A DNA stretch of 64,000 nt, from the NCBI RefSeq assembly GCF_030272615.1, contig NC_081410.1, positions 260,328,437 to 260,392,436 on the forward strand, given 5' to 3'. Below are positions 11,554 through 23,652 of this stretch, in pieces. Every line of letters starts with the position of its first letter. The first letter of the stretch is position 1. The notes below the pieces were generated by a model that was given only the letters and a program-made list of their open reading frames with translations, made no database searches and was not told the DNA's origin. The position numbers and the translations under genes are program-made. This stretch comes from Cryptomeria japonica (taxonomy: Eukaryota; Streptophyta; Pinopsida; Cupressales; Cupressaceae).

Positions 11554-12530
11554 TATTGAAAATCTGAGCAACTGAGAGAGGGAGTGAATAAGTTGATTAC
11601 TTAAAACAATTACTTTTATCCCTTTTACATTCGGATCCAAACCAACAAAATTAATTAATAAAGATATAGCATGAAAATAAAAACATACAACAGATCACAC
11701 AAAGAACACCAAATATGACGTGGAAAACCCAAGAAGGGAAAAACCATGTGGAGAATGTTAGTTCTCAATATAAACACAAGTTAAGGTAATTTTTACAAAG
11801 GGTGGCTCACTGTCATAATGCTCACTATAGGTGGGCTCATTGCCTAGAAAAAGGTTCACTACCGAAGAAAGAGAGAAAGAAAGAAAGAATCCACCACTGA
11901 AATACAATATGCACAAACCAGACTGCTTCTGGTGCCTCAAAACCAACACACTCACTCACATCACCAACAATAAGATCTTTCCTTTCCAATATTCTATATC
12001 TTCGAAACAATGTCACACTTTTTCTATAACTAACTCAATCAAATCACTCTCATATATATACTATCTTTTGGGAAGCATAGTCTTCCAAGTCGGCCAAGAC
12101 AAAGATCTAAAATAGGTTAACACTAAAGATCCTAGTGGTGGGAAGGAATGAGTAGTAGATCATACCACAACACATGAACAATCAGATCAACATGTTACAA
12201 CCATTACATATTCCAGACCCAAAATTCATGATAGACATGCTACACCACAAGCCCCTACACATCCTCAAATTTCAGACTTAATCCAGACCTGAACACCATC
12301 ACCCAAAGCAACAAAGATAAGAATGGGACCAAGATATACATTAATACCAACAATCAACACCATATCCAATAACCTAAAATATTTGGATCACCAAAACATA
12401 TTCTAGAGTAGCAAAGATTCTGGGAATACATATTTTGGATCACCAACACCAAGAACAACAAAGACATCAATACCAACCAATATGTTGACATCAATGGCAA
12501 CCACTTAACAACACCATCACATCCACAACA
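11554..12530 (-). repeat. 3' LTR of copia-2
   Basis: It aligns end to end with 22676-23652. In minus orientation it begins TGTTGTGGATG next to a polypurine tract and ends TTCAATA, where the other copy has TTCAACA. The 40 bp on its outer side (11514-11553) start with TGTTGGCA and are unexplained. Confidence 0.85.
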
Positions 12531-12908
12531 ATCTCCCCCTTTGTCATTGATGGCAACATCCATCAACAACAAACATGAAACAATCTCTGCAATTGAATAA
12601 ATTGAAACTCTCAAGATCTCTCCCCCTTTGACAATAATGACAAAGGCGAGATTAACTCCCACTATGAAACTCACTCCTGCTCCCCCTAAGAGGAAGCACT
12701 CAAGCATCAGTCCAGATTTAAATATATCTACTCACTAGACCAATGCACATCCAAATGCACATTAGTTCAAACTAGAAAGGGGTAATACCCATAACCTTTG
12801 TCGGAGATACTCAAAAGTATTTACAGAGTGCCTTCGTGAAGATATCTACAATTTGTTCCTTTGTAGGTACATACTCAAGCTTTACTTCATTATCCAACAC
12901 CTTTTCCC
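12531..12908 (-). other. copia-2 3' noncoding region with polypurine tracts
   Basis: On the minus strand AAAGGGGGAGAT lies at 12531-12542 directly upstream of the LTR. Further GGGGGAG tracts occur near 12620 and 12680, repeating the multiple-tract pattern of copia-1. Open frames here are not convincing. Confidence 0.65.
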
Positions 12909-14543
12909 TTAAGAAGTGATACCAAATGGATATATGCTTTGTACCAGATTCTTAACAATATTTATTGCACTAGTGTTGTCACACATAATAGAGATAGAGT
13001 CATTGTATGTTACACCAATATCCTTTAAAGTATGCTTCATCCATTGGATTTGTGTGCAACATGAAGATGTTGCAATATATTCTTCTTCACCTATAGATAA
13101 AGAGAAAAAATATTTCTTCTTACTTGACCAATCCACTAACCAAGAGCCTAGAAAGAATGCTCCACCACTTGTACTCTTCCTATCATCAACACTTCCAGCC
13201 CAATTTGCATTAGTATAAGCTTTTAGAGTAAAATCTAAACTTTTGGGGTACCATAGACCAAATTCCATTGTTCCTTTTAGATATCTAAAAATTCTTTTCA
13301 CTACCATGACATGAGACTCTTTTGATTCTTGTTGAAATCTAGTTGCCAAGAAAATTGCATACATGATATCTGGTCTGGTAGCAGTCAAATATAAAAGTCC
13401 TCCAATCATAGATTTGTACTGACTTGCATTTTCTTTAGGGGACTTATCATCTTTTGTCAATTTGCATCTAGGTGTCATATGTGTACACACTAGTTTGGAG
13501 CTCTCTAACCCAAACTTTTTCAACAATTCCTTGATGTATTTAGACTGAGAAATTATAATTCCTTTGTTATTTTGATTTACTTGCAAACCAAGGAAGAAAT
13601 TTAACTCACTAATCATGGACATCTCAAATTCCTTCTGCATCTCATTAGCAAATTTTCTGCACATACCTTCATTCCCTCGAAAAATTATATCATTGACATA
13701 TACTACAACAATTAGGATTTTACTTGAATTGGTTTTGAAATATATTTTGCTATTAGTCAAACCCTTTTGAAATCCTTGATCAGTCAAGTACTTGTCTAGC
13801 CTTCCATACCAAGCTCTAGGGGCTTGTTTTAGTCCATATAGGGCCTTTTTCAATCTACAAACAATGTTTAGATCATCTTTCAATTTGAATCCTTCTAGTT
13901 GTTCAATATAAAAATCTTCTTTCAACTCTCCATTCAAAAATGTTGATAACACATCCATTTGATAAACTTTGAAATCCCTAAAAGCTGCAAAAGCCAAAAA
14001 CATCCTGATTACTTCCATCTGAGCAACTAGGGCATATGTGTCATCAAAATCAATGCTTTTAATATGAGAATTACCTTTGCAAACCAACCTTGCTTTATTC
14101 CTCATAACCTTTCCATCTTCATCTAGATTATTCTAGAATACCCACTTAGTTCCAATTACATTCTTATTTGTCGGTTTGTTAACTAATTCCCTATTTGATT
14201 TTTCTCAATGTGATCCAGTTCTTCTTTCATTGCCTTCATCAATTCCAATCACTGCAAGACTCTTCTACTATTTTTGGTATAGACTCTAAAAGTAGACATA
14301 AAAGAACTTATTCTTGAGTTGCTTTGTTTCTTGTGATGATACCTTTGTTCTTATTTCCAATAATCTGATCCACTGAGTGATTCTTCTAAACATATCTTGG
14401 GGTCTTAGATGTAGATCTGTTAGAGCTTCCTGAGCTTCTTTTTCTTCTTCTCCTTCTCTGATCTTCTCTTCTATTTTTTTGTCATCCTGTTCATCAAACT
14501 CTTAAGCTACCAATTTGACAAACTCTTTAGAAGTGTCTTCATC
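12909..14543 (-). pseudogene. copia-2 reverse transcriptase and RNase H
   Basis: The longest surviving pol piece runs 14105 to 12909. RT motifs include [27 protein letters not shown] and [12 protein letters not shown]. The catalytic box reads VVVYVNDIIF, with Asn for the first Asp of YVDD, which should abolish catalysis. RNase H shows NWAGSVDDRKSTSGG, EEEYIATSS and CDNTSAI, then runs into a shifted end (QSIYPFGITS). From 14106 to 14543 the connecting part is recognisable (GTKWVF, LDEDGKVMRNK) but carries stops. Confidence 0.9.
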
Positions 14544-14558
14544 AACATTCACATTTGC
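14544..14558 (+). repeat. Left target-site duplication of the LINE
   Basis: AACATTCACATTTGC here and AACATTAACATTTGC at 20405-20419 match at 14 of 15 bases. Both lie in the same spot of the copia-2 integrase/RT linker (the IVESANV segment). Confidence 0.85.
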
Positions 14559-17500
14559 TTGGGTTATCACTAATGTCTATGCGCCTAATACCAAAGCTGG
14601 AAGATTAAAATATTGGAGAAGTCTTGCAGAAGACAGATTAAATTTTGCTGATAAAAGCTGGATAATAATGGGAGATTTTAATACTTCGCTTAAAGAGGAT
14701 GAGAAGATGGGAGGCCTTCCCTTGCAGCTTGATGGTAAACAAGATCTTATGGATTTTATCAATGATCAAGCTCTTATGGATGTGGATCTCCAAGGGATCA
14801 ACTATACCTAGACTAATAGAAGAACTGGAGCTGATCTTATTCAAGTAAGGTTAGATAGAACCTTGATTTCTCTTGAGTGGTTATCTAAGTATAGTTGTTC
14901 TTTAGCTTCTATTATTAAGATTGGATATGATCATTTCCCTATTTCTTTTACTGCCAATTCTTTTTCTGCTAAGAGAAATTTCCCTTTTAGATTTGAAAAA
15001 GCTTGGTTATCCCATCCGTCTCTGGAAGTTTGTGTTGCTGATTGGTGGAGCTCTGAGGTTGAGGGAACGACTTTATTTAGAATAGCCAAAAATCTCAATA
15101 TTATAAAGGCCAAAATCAAAATTTGGAACAAAGAGACATTTGGGGATATCTTCAAAAGTAAAGCCCAAATTAAGACTGAAAGAAAAGAAGTCCAAGATAA
15201 AATCCAAGAGGACAGGCTTTCAGAAGATTTGAGATCTGTTGAAAATGGTTTGTTGTCTAAATACCACACTATTATTTCTAACGAAGAGACATTCTGGAGA
15301 CAAAGATCTAGAGCCTTGTATTTGAAGGAAGGTGATAAAAATACCCGGTTTTTTCACTTAACTACACTTAAGCATAGGGCGGTTAACAGGATTTCCAGGT
15401 TATCCTGTAATAGGGGGATTTTAACAGATGATAATGACAGAAGAAAGGAAGCTCTGGATTATTTTAGCAATCTCCTGGGTGAAGTGGATGATCTTGACGT
15501 CAGTAATCAAAACCTCCTTTTTCAGGCTATCCCTTCTACCTTGACTGAGGAAGACAACAAATATCTCTCTCGGATACCTTCTAGTCAGGAAATAAAAAAG
15601 GCGGTGTTTTCTTTTCAGGGATATAAGTCTCTTAGTCTAGATGGTTTTCCAATGTTCTTTTTCCATTCCTTTTTGCACATTATGGAGATTGATATCTGTA
15701 AAGGAGTTAAAGAATTATTTGGTTCTAGAAGGCTTTTAAAATAATTGAATGCGACCTTCATTGTTCTTATTCCGAAGATTTTTGGAGCTGACTCTCTCAA
15801 TAAGTTTAGACCTATTAGTCTTTGTAACTCTGTTTACAAGATTTTGTCCAAGGTTCTCACTTCTAGATTGCTGGATATTCTTCCCAGAATTATTTATGCT
15901 CAGCAAAATGGTTTTGTCCCTGGTAGATAGATTCTGGATTCCATTATTTCAGTTCATGAAAATATTCATTCTCTAACGGCTGCTAAAAATCAGGGCTTTT
16001 TTCTAAAGTTAGATATGTCTAAAGCCTATGATAGAGTGAACTGGCATTTCCTTTTCAGGATTATGAAAGCCTTTGGATTTGGAGAAAAATTTATTCAGCT
16101 CTGCTCTCAATTGATGGAAACTTCCTCATCTGTTGTTATTGTCAATGGATCTCCTTCCAGTTTCTTCAAAAGAACTAGAGGTCTAAGACAGAGGGATCCC
16201 ATCTCTCCTATCTTGTTTACTATTCTAGCTGAAAGTTTGGACATATTTATTTTTTAAAATGTGGAAGAAGGTAATCTCAAAGGTCTAAAACCTTCTTCAT
16301 CCAATATTACTTGTACTCATGAACAGTTTGTTGATGATTCGATTACCATGGGGGAAGCTACTATTAGGGAAGCAAGAAATATGAAGATTTTTATGGATAT
16401 TTATGAATCTGCTTATGGCGAAAAAATTAATTGGGATAAGAGCTCTCTATTCTTCATCAACAACCCTGTTCAAAGACAATTAAGGATTGAAAGAATCCTT
16501 GGATGTAAAATTGTTGAGTTTCCCTCTACTTACTTGGGGCTTCCCCTTTGTATTAAGCATGTGGATAATTTCTGGATTAAGTTGGTTGACAGATTCAACT
16601 CTAAACTGGCAGGTTGGAAAGGGGCTATCCTTAGTCAAGCGAGCAAGGTGACGTTGCTTAAAGCTACTCTACAAAACTTGCCTATTTATGCTCTCAGTTT
16701 GTTTAAAATCCTTAGAAAATTTGTGGAGGCAATTGAAAGAATCCAAAAAAAGTTTCTTTGGTTGGGAGTGGAAGACAAGAATAGAATTCCCCTGATAGCT
16801 TGGAACAAAATCTGTTCTCCCAAAGCCTCTGGGGGGTTGGGTTTAAGGAATATTAGCTCTATGAATAATGCCTTATTAGCAAAACAAATCTAGAGAATGA
16901 AAGGGGAGGAAAGAGAGTGGAATTTAATCTGAAAAAAGAAATATCTTCACATGCAACCTTTTGAGGAAGAATTTATGGATAAATATTTTACGGTTGAAGG
17001 CTCTGCAATTTGGAATGTAGTTCAATCGACTAAAAGTTGGGCTGCTGCTGGAAGAATGTGGAAATTGGGGAATGGAAGAAGTATAAGATTTTGGGAAGAC
17101 AGATGGCTTATGGATAAAACTTTGGAGGAAATTCCAATCCTTAATGATTGGAAAGATTGGTTCAAAAATAGGCATGGGGGTTTGGTTAGAGACTACTGGA
17201 GAAATGGGAATTCGATTGAGTTTAGCTAGCATTGTCCGGGTTTAAAGTTTCTTGAGATTTTGCTTTCTTTTAGAATTTTGAAGGAAAACAAAGAGGATAG
17301 TTTGATTTGGAGGGAGACCTCGGATGGGAATTACTCTGTGTCGTCAGCTGTGGCTATCCACAACAAAGTTATGGAAGAGATTCCTATTTGGGCTAAAGTG
17401 TGGAATAAGAAATTAATTTCTAAAGTTAATATCTTTTTTTGGATCTTTATCCAAAATAAGGTGCTGACTTTGGACAACCTTCAAAAGAGGGGATTTGTTT

Positions 17501-18443
17501 TTCCTAACAGGTGTTCTCTTTGTTGTAGGGAAGAAGAGTATGCTTGCCACATTCTCCACCAGTGTACTTTCAGCCAGGAAATTTGGAAAATTATTTTTAA
17601 TAGGCGGAAGTTGAGCTGGGTTTTCCCGAACTCTCTAGGTGAGTCCTGGCAGCAATGGTACTATCCTAATTCCAACCCTAAGATTGTGGAGCTTTGGAAA
17701 CTTACTTTCCCTAATGTTATCTGGAACATATGAAAGGAGCACAATAATAGGATCTTTAGGGACAAAAGTGCTAACCCTGAAGTTGTCGTGGATAAAATAT
17801 ATAGAGGTATATTTGAATGTCTCAATGGTACTGATCATGGTTTAGCAGCTAAATATGACTTTAATGATAGATGGAATCTTTCTATCACCAAATCCAGTAA
17901 GGAGAAGGGTAGGGAAGGTCTGGCATGGTGCTTTCTACTTCAGGTATGGATAAAGGCCAACTTTGATGGGACATCGAAGGGGAATCTGGGCAAAGCTGGT
18001 TATGGGGGCATTGTCAGGAATTTTGCTGGAAGTTGCCTAGTGGTGGTTGCTGGTCCTCTGGGTAGTCAAACTAGTATTATGCTGAAGCTTCAGCAACTCT
18101 GAATACTTTGATAATTGCTAAGAACCTAAATCATGACAACTTATGGCTGGAGGGAGACTCACTAAATATTATCAAGTGCTTGAAGGGGGAAACTGAGCCA
18201 TCATGGTCTATAGAAAACATAATTTTTAAAGCTAGAGAAATTATTGCTAGCTTTAAAGTTATAATAATTGAACATGCGTTTAGAGAAAAAAAATTGGTTG
18301 CGGATGGCCTGGCGAACCTAGGCGTTAATTCCGAAGCTCAAACCATTTGGCATGGGGAAGATAATATCAATTTTAGTATTAAAGATCTCTTAAGAAAGGA
18401 TAGATTTACAGGGAAAGAAGGACCGCACAATTATGATAGTTGA
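14559..18443 (+). pseudogene. LINE ORF2: endonuclease, reverse transcriptase, zinc finger, RNase H
   Basis: The AP endonuclease part shows ITNVYAPN and IIMGDFNTSL. It is followed by a linker with FWRQRSRALYLKEGDKNTRFFH, typical of plant L1. The RT region has FRPISLCNSVYKILSKVL, QNGFVPGR, LDMSKAYDRVNW, RGLRQRDPISP (usually RQGDP) and the catalytic QFVDDSI. A zinc-finger-like region reads CSLCCREEEYACHILHQC. RNase H follows (ANFDGTSKGN, AEASATLNTL, WLEGDSLNII, ADGLANLG). Stops include 14809 (TAG), 15742, 15928 (TAG), 16255, 16891 (TAG), 17227 (TAG) and 17731 (TGA). A one-base shift lies near 18080. Confidence 0.93.
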
Positions 18444-20211
18444 AATGAGTAATTTATGCATTTATAGAAAGGTTGTGATTAGTTGGCAAAATGGCAGAAT
18501 TGTAATCAAAGATATTAACCATCCGCACACTTTGTGGGTTAACATTTTCAAAATTTTGAGAGACAACGGGAAAGAAGCTCTGAGTTTGCAGAAGAACAAA
18601 GGTGACATTTTGAAATTGAATATGGGAGGGGATCTAAGGAGGGAGGAACCAGATAACATATCCGGATGGAAGGAAATGCCAAAAGTATGGACGAAGATGG
18701 AAAAAGGGTCCCTAACAAATTTTATGGAGAAGCTGGTTGATTACGATTAAGGTAGGGTTAATCTTGCAGTCTCCAAAATAACTAAAAATTGGAGTAATGA
18801 GTCTTTTAAAATCCATGGTGTGAGGTTCAAATTGGACGCGGGCCTCATTGCGATTGTAATGGGTATGCCCCACTCAGGTCTCAATTTTTTAGAGATCTTA
18901 AAGTTTCCAACAACGCGGTTAAACTTTTTCTGCGTAAGGAGAAGGAGAGGGATAAAATAGGTAAAGCCATGGGGGGTTATTATGATGCCTCCAACATCAA
19001 AAAAATTTGGGGTTGTGTGTTGAATGATATCATGGAATACATAATAGTGGAGGGTCATTTTACTAGGGCCCATACTTATCATTTTGTGCTATTAAACCAC
19101 TTTAGGCATGAGAAAAGGGTTTCCCTGCCCTACTACCTCTTCAGGTCTTTGTCGAGGTCTCTCAACAAACACAACAAGAATCCTTCAAACCCGGTGCTTC
19201 ATTATGGCCTCATTATGCTCATTTATGAGCACTGCAAAATCCTTGCCATTCAGCAAAATAAGAGATTGTCTGCTTCTCCAGGGAAAGGCAAGAGAAAGCT
19301 GGAGGAAGGTGGACCCAACAAGGAAGAGTCGAATCAGAGCAAAAAGAGAAAGAGTGCTACTGGGATGAAAACCTAAGAGGATAAGAATGACACATAGGAT
19401 ACTGAAAAAGATGGCAGTGAAATGGAAACGGATGAGTCTGGAGGTGATGAAAGTTGGAAAGATGAGGACGTGGGAGCAGAGGAAGATAAAGCTAAGGACA
19501 TGTCCGACCAAGATAGTCCAATTCACAGTGCTAGCTTAGGCAATGTCAACAGCCAGCCTATGGTGGAGAAGGATGATAAGGTTAATGAGGAAAAAGAAAT
19601 GGATTCTGAGAGGGAGAAGAATAAGGAACCTAAGAAGGAAACAACTAAGGATAGTCTGAGTAAGGATAATGAGGGTGCTAGAGAAGGGTTATTCCTGGAT
19701 AACCTCAAAAACCTTACCGAGGCTAGATTAGGTTTTGACAGGTGGACATATGAATTTTTGAAGAATATGGAAAAAAAATAGTAAGCAGATGGATGAGAAA
19801 AGGAAGGAAGATGATAGGAACCAAAAGCAATGGAAGCAGGACATGGAGGAAAAAACTAAGAAGATGGAAGCTCAGATTGACTATCTGGAAGAAGGTAAAG
19901 CGACAATGAAAAACCTACTGGGAATGATTCCAAACATCTTGACTACTATTACAAAGAACCTAGAGGAAATCTCTAAGGTCCTTGAAAGCTCCATCTCTCC
20001 CAAACCAGTGGTGGACCTCGACATTGATGAAGATGCTATCGAGACTAGGATCGGGGATTCTACTCCTGGTGGAGCGACAAAGAGAACTAGGGTGAGCTTG
20101 AAGAAAGCTATTGTGGCGTCTGCTAAGGAAATCCCTAATATTAGGGATAATATCAAAGAAATGTATGGGATTAGCAGTAACTTGGCCAATGCCCTGAAAA
20201 ACATAAAATAG
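18433..20211 (+). pseudogene. LINE downstream ORF (ORF3) of unknown function
   Basis: After RNase H a further coding stretch runs to the 3' end. It starts MIVEMSNLCIYRKVVISW, has a TAA at 18748, shifts frame near 18888 and continues through a helical region (KIWGCVLNDIMEYIIVEG, HFVLLNHFRHEKRVSLPYY). It ends in a Lys/Glu-rich tail (KGKRKLEEGG, a long acidic segment at 19422-19780) and a coiled coil (MEEKTKKMEAQIDYLEE). A stop at 19374 and a shift in the A-run near 19770 interrupt it. I do not recognise the fold. It resembles, loosely, plant mobile-element accessory proteins with a helical domain and charged tail. Standard plant L1 elements do not carry a gene here. Confidence 0.7.
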
Positions 20212-20404
20212 TTCCTTTTATGTGCTTTTTCTGGTTTGGCCGGTTGTCGCTGGTTTTTTGGGGCTTTTCTGTTAGTTTTTTCTAGTTGCTATGCTGGTTT
20301 TTCTTATGTATGTTCCTTTTGGTTTCTTAATGCTATTCTCTCGTAAGGATCTTTTGTAAAAGGGTTTCGGGGCCCCTTCAAAACCTATTTTTACCTTAAT
20401 AAAA
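20212..20404 (+). other. LINE 3' untranslated region and tail
   Basis: T/G-rich sequence after the last stop, ending TTAATAAAAAA. The AATAAA may serve as polyadenylation signal and the short A-run is the LINE tail. Confidence 0.7.
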
Positions 20405-20419
20405 AACATTAACATTTGC
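20405..20419 (+). repeat. Right target-site duplication of the LINE
   Basis: AACATTAACATTTGC repeats 14544-14558 with one mismatch, and copia-2 coding sequence resumes here. Confidence 0.85.
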
Positions 20420-21400
20420 ACTTTCAACAATCTTGTTCAGTCTTTTGTTATAACAACGGTATGCCTTGCTCCTTGTAGAATATCCTAGGAAAATGTCTTC
20501 ATTAGCTCTGTTGTCAAGTTTTCCAAGATTATCCTCATCTCTCTGGATGTAGCACTTGCTTCTAGATACCTTAAAATAAATATTGTCATAGTTCTATCAT
20601 GCCATTGCTCATAAGATGTCTTCCCATGTCTTTTCCAGTATAGAATTATGGTAAGAGTGTAAACTATAGCATGAGTTGCTTCTCTACAATAGATTTTTGG
20701 AAGTTTTGCTCCTTTGACCATTGTTATAGTTACTTTTTGAATTGTCTGGTTCATCCTTTCTACCACACCATTTTGTTGATTTGTTATAGGGGCAGATAAT
20801 TGTCTTTTAATACCATGTTTCTCACAAAAGTTGTTAAACTCATTAGAAGTAAATTCTCCTCCTCTGTCAGACCTCAAACACTTGATCTTTCTATCAACTT
20901 AATTTTCAACTTCAGCCTTGAATATTTTGAATTTCTCTAATGCTTATAACCTCTCTCTCAGAAATACAACCCAGGACATTCTAGAATAATCATCAATTAA
21001 TAACATGAAATACCTCTCACCTTTCATACTCCTTGTTCTGGTTGGACCACATAGATCTGCATGCACTAAGTCCAACAATCTAGTGGATGAATTCTCTTTT
21101 CTTTAGTATGTCCTCTTGTCTTCTTTCCAACATGATGTTCTTTGCACATGTTGTTATCTGGTTTGGTCAGTCTTGGTAAATCTCTCATTGCACTTGATGA
21201 ACTGATCTTCACTAAGTTGTCAAAATTGATATGACACATCCTCCAGTGCTAGAGCCAACTATCATTGACCTGAGATAACAAACAATGCTTTGTATCTCCT
21301 TCTAGCAGATACATGTTTCCTCTAGTCCTTTTCCCTAATGCTATAACAATTATGGATTCTTTCCAGATCTCACAACCATCATCCTAAAAGAGAAAATTGT
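20420..21400 (-). pseudogene. copia-2 integrase
   Basis: The minus strand reads the zinc-binding segment, then the core SDRGGEFTSNEFNNFCEKHG and NQQNGVVERMNQTI with the catalytic Glu. It then shifts frame and continues, out of frame, to the GKAYRCYNKRLNKIVES segment at the LINE junction. Stops lie upstream of SDRGGEF. Confidence 0.85.
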
Positions 21401-21712
21401 AGCCATTTTTGCACATCTTTCCAACACTCAAAAGATTATGATGCAAAACCCTTCACATAGTAAACATTGTCAGTGTTATGCTTTCTATCAAAAGAAATAG
21501 AACCAATTCCCACAAATTTGTGTTGTTTGATAATCTCCGAACCTAACAGAACCACCATCATACTTATTAAGTTTCGCAGACTTACTTTTGTCACCAATCA
21601 TATGATTTGAAAATCCACTATCAATCAACCATTCATTTCTATCTCTTCTAGAATGTAAAGCAGTAGTAACAATCTTAGGGATATCAATCTTAGAAACATC
21701 TCTTTCTACCAA
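21401..21712 (-). pseudogene. copia-2 aspartic protease
   Basis: The motif NEWLIDSGFSNHMIGD carries the DSG active site, followed by GGSVRFGD. The region then loses frame. It follows the gag zinc knuckle and an acidic linker in the usual copia order. Confidence 0.85.
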
Positions 21713-21808
21713 GAATAAGCAATCGCCATCTTCATAATTTGACTCGTCATCTGAAATGCCAACATCATCTTTGACATAATAGGCTCTCTTATTGAATTTT
21801 CTTTTATT

Positions 21809-22660
21809 TTATCTATAGTTTTCTCTTAAATTCTTTTCCGAACTCCTAGTAGCAATATGACCAATCTTTCCACATCTAAAACATTTAAGGGGTAACATAC
21901 CTTTGTATTTGTCGACACCTTTCTTTAGTTTCCTCACAAAGTTCGCTTCCATCTTATCTGAACTTATATCTTTTGGATCTTCCTTAGACACTTTAAATGC
22001 AGACTTAGTCTTAGCTTTGTCTTTTCTTGACTTCCTTATCTCAAATGCTGATAGAGTACCATAAAGATGTTCTCTAGTGAACTTCTTCAGATCATAGGTT
22101 TCTTCAATAACCAAGATCTTGTCACTATAAATTTTCAATAGGGAAATCAATATCTTCTCAATTATATCTTCATCTGACAAAGTGTCTCCAAGCTCTCTGA
22201 TTTCATTTACCACACTATCAACCTTCTGAAAGTAGCTAGTTATGTCCTCTCCTTCCGTTTTCAAATTCTCATACTTGCGCTTAGTTGTTAGCTTCTTTGA
22301 TAATTTCACTTTGTCATTTCCTTCATAGATATCTCTCAACTTTTCCCAAACCTCATAAGCAATATTCAATGAAATAACCTTTGTTAAATCAGTCTTAGAT
22401 AAAGCACTAAAGATAGCATGCCTTGCCTTCTCATTCTATTCATAAGCTTTAATCTCATTAGGAGTGGTAAAACCATTTGTCGGTTGAGCATACTTAGTTT
22501 CCACTGATTTCCAAGTGTTATATCCTAAAAAGATAAAAAATCCTCTCATCTTCACTTTCCAAATACTATAGTCAGATCCTCCAAAGATAAGACTAGTCAA
22601 TTTATGTGCCATCGGATCAGGATCTACCTCAAGCGGTTGAGCTCTTCTCCAAGGAACCAA
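21809..22660 (-). pseudogene. copia-2 gag (UBN2-type)
   Basis: Gag starts near 22660, soon after the primer site, with SLIFGGSDYSIWKVKMRGF. It continues with a UBN2 region (AYEVWEKLRDIYEG, LTTKRKYENLKTEGEDI) and a zinc knuckle CFRCGKIGHIATRSSEK in which the last Cys is Ser. One TAG near 22436, where Trp is usual, splits it. A stop follows at 21809. Confidence 0.88.
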
Positions 22661-22675
22661 AGCTCTGATACCTAT
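22661..22675 (-). other. Primer-binding site of copia-2, tRNA-Met type
   Basis: On the minus strand GGTATCAGAGCTTTGG follows the LTR end after a two-base spacer. It matches the tRNA-Met primer site except at its first base. Confidence 0.75.
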
Positions 22676-23652
22676 TGTTGAATATCCAGGAACTGAGAGG
22701 GGGGGGGGTGAATTAGTTGATTACTTAAAACAATTACTTTTATCCCTTTCACATCCAGATCCAAACTAATAGAATTAATTAACAGATATAACATGCAAAT
22801 AGAAACATACAACAAATCACACAAAGAACACCAGAAATGGCGTGGAAAACCCAAGAAGGGGAAAACCATGGAGAATGGTAGTTCTCAATATAAAAACCGG
22901 TTAAGGTGATTTTTACAAAGGGTGGCTCATTGCCAGAATGCTCACTATAGGTGTTCTCATTGCTTAGAAAAAGGCTCACTATCGAAGAAAGAGAGAAAGA
23001 AAGAAAGAATCCACCACTGAAACATAATATGCACAAACTGGATTGCTTTCAGTGCCTCAAAACCAACAGACTCACTCACATAAACAACCATCAAATATTT
23101 TCTTTCCAATCTTGCATATCTTCAAAATAATGTCGCACTTTTTCTATATCTAACTCAATAAGATCAGTCTTGTATATATACTGTCTTTCAGGAAGCATAG
23201 TATTCCATGTCAACCAACACAAAGATCTAAAATAGGCCAACACTAAATGTTCTAGTTGTGGGAAGGAATGATTAGTAGACAATACCACAACACACATCAA
23301 CGGTTAGATCAACACATTACAATCATTACAGATTCCAAACCAAAAAATCATGATACACACTCTACACCACAAGCCGCTGCACATCCTCAAATTTTGGAAT
23401 TAATCCAAACCCAAACACCATCACCAAAAGCAACAAAGATAAGAATGAGACCAAGATACACATTAATACCAATTATCAACACCATATCCAATAACCTAAA
23501 ATATTCAGATCATCAACACATCTTCAATAGCACCAAATATTTCAGGAACACATGTTCTGGATGACCAACACCAAGAACAACAAAGAAATCAATGCCAACC
23601 AATATGTTGACATCAATGACAACCACTTAACAACACCATCTCATCCACAACA
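22676..23652 (-). repeat. 5' LTR of copia-2
   Basis: It aligns throughout with 11554-12530 and has the same length. In minus orientation it starts TGTTGTGG and ends TTCAACA beside the primer site. A G-run of ten lies near 22690. Confidence 0.88.

Larger units (their letters stand above)
14559..20404 (+). mobile_element. L1-type LINE inserted in copia-2
   Basis: This non-LTR retrotransposon encodes endonuclease, reverse transcriptase, a zinc-finger region and RNase H, followed by a further open frame, and ends in TTAATAAAAAA. A 15-bp target duplication with one mismatch flanks it. It begins inside the endonuclease domain, so it is 5'-truncated, the normal outcome of LINE integration, and any upstream ORF1 is absent. 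The main frame is constant (frame 1) to about 18070, with nonsense codons only. Confidence 0.93.
11554..23652 (-). mobile_element. Ty1/copia retrotransposon copia-2, split by a LINE
   Basis: In minus orientation the 5' LTR is 22676-23652 and the 3' LTR is 11554-12530, both 977 bp. Between them lie a primer site, gag, protease, integrase, reverse transcriptase, RNase H and purine tracts in copia order. The LINE at 14559-20404 interrupts the segment between integrase and reverse transcriptase. Skipping it restores a continuous copia similarity. I find no matching target duplication at the outer ends (TTATC versus ATCAC), so one end may be altered. Coding is broken by stops and shifts. Confidence 0.9.
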
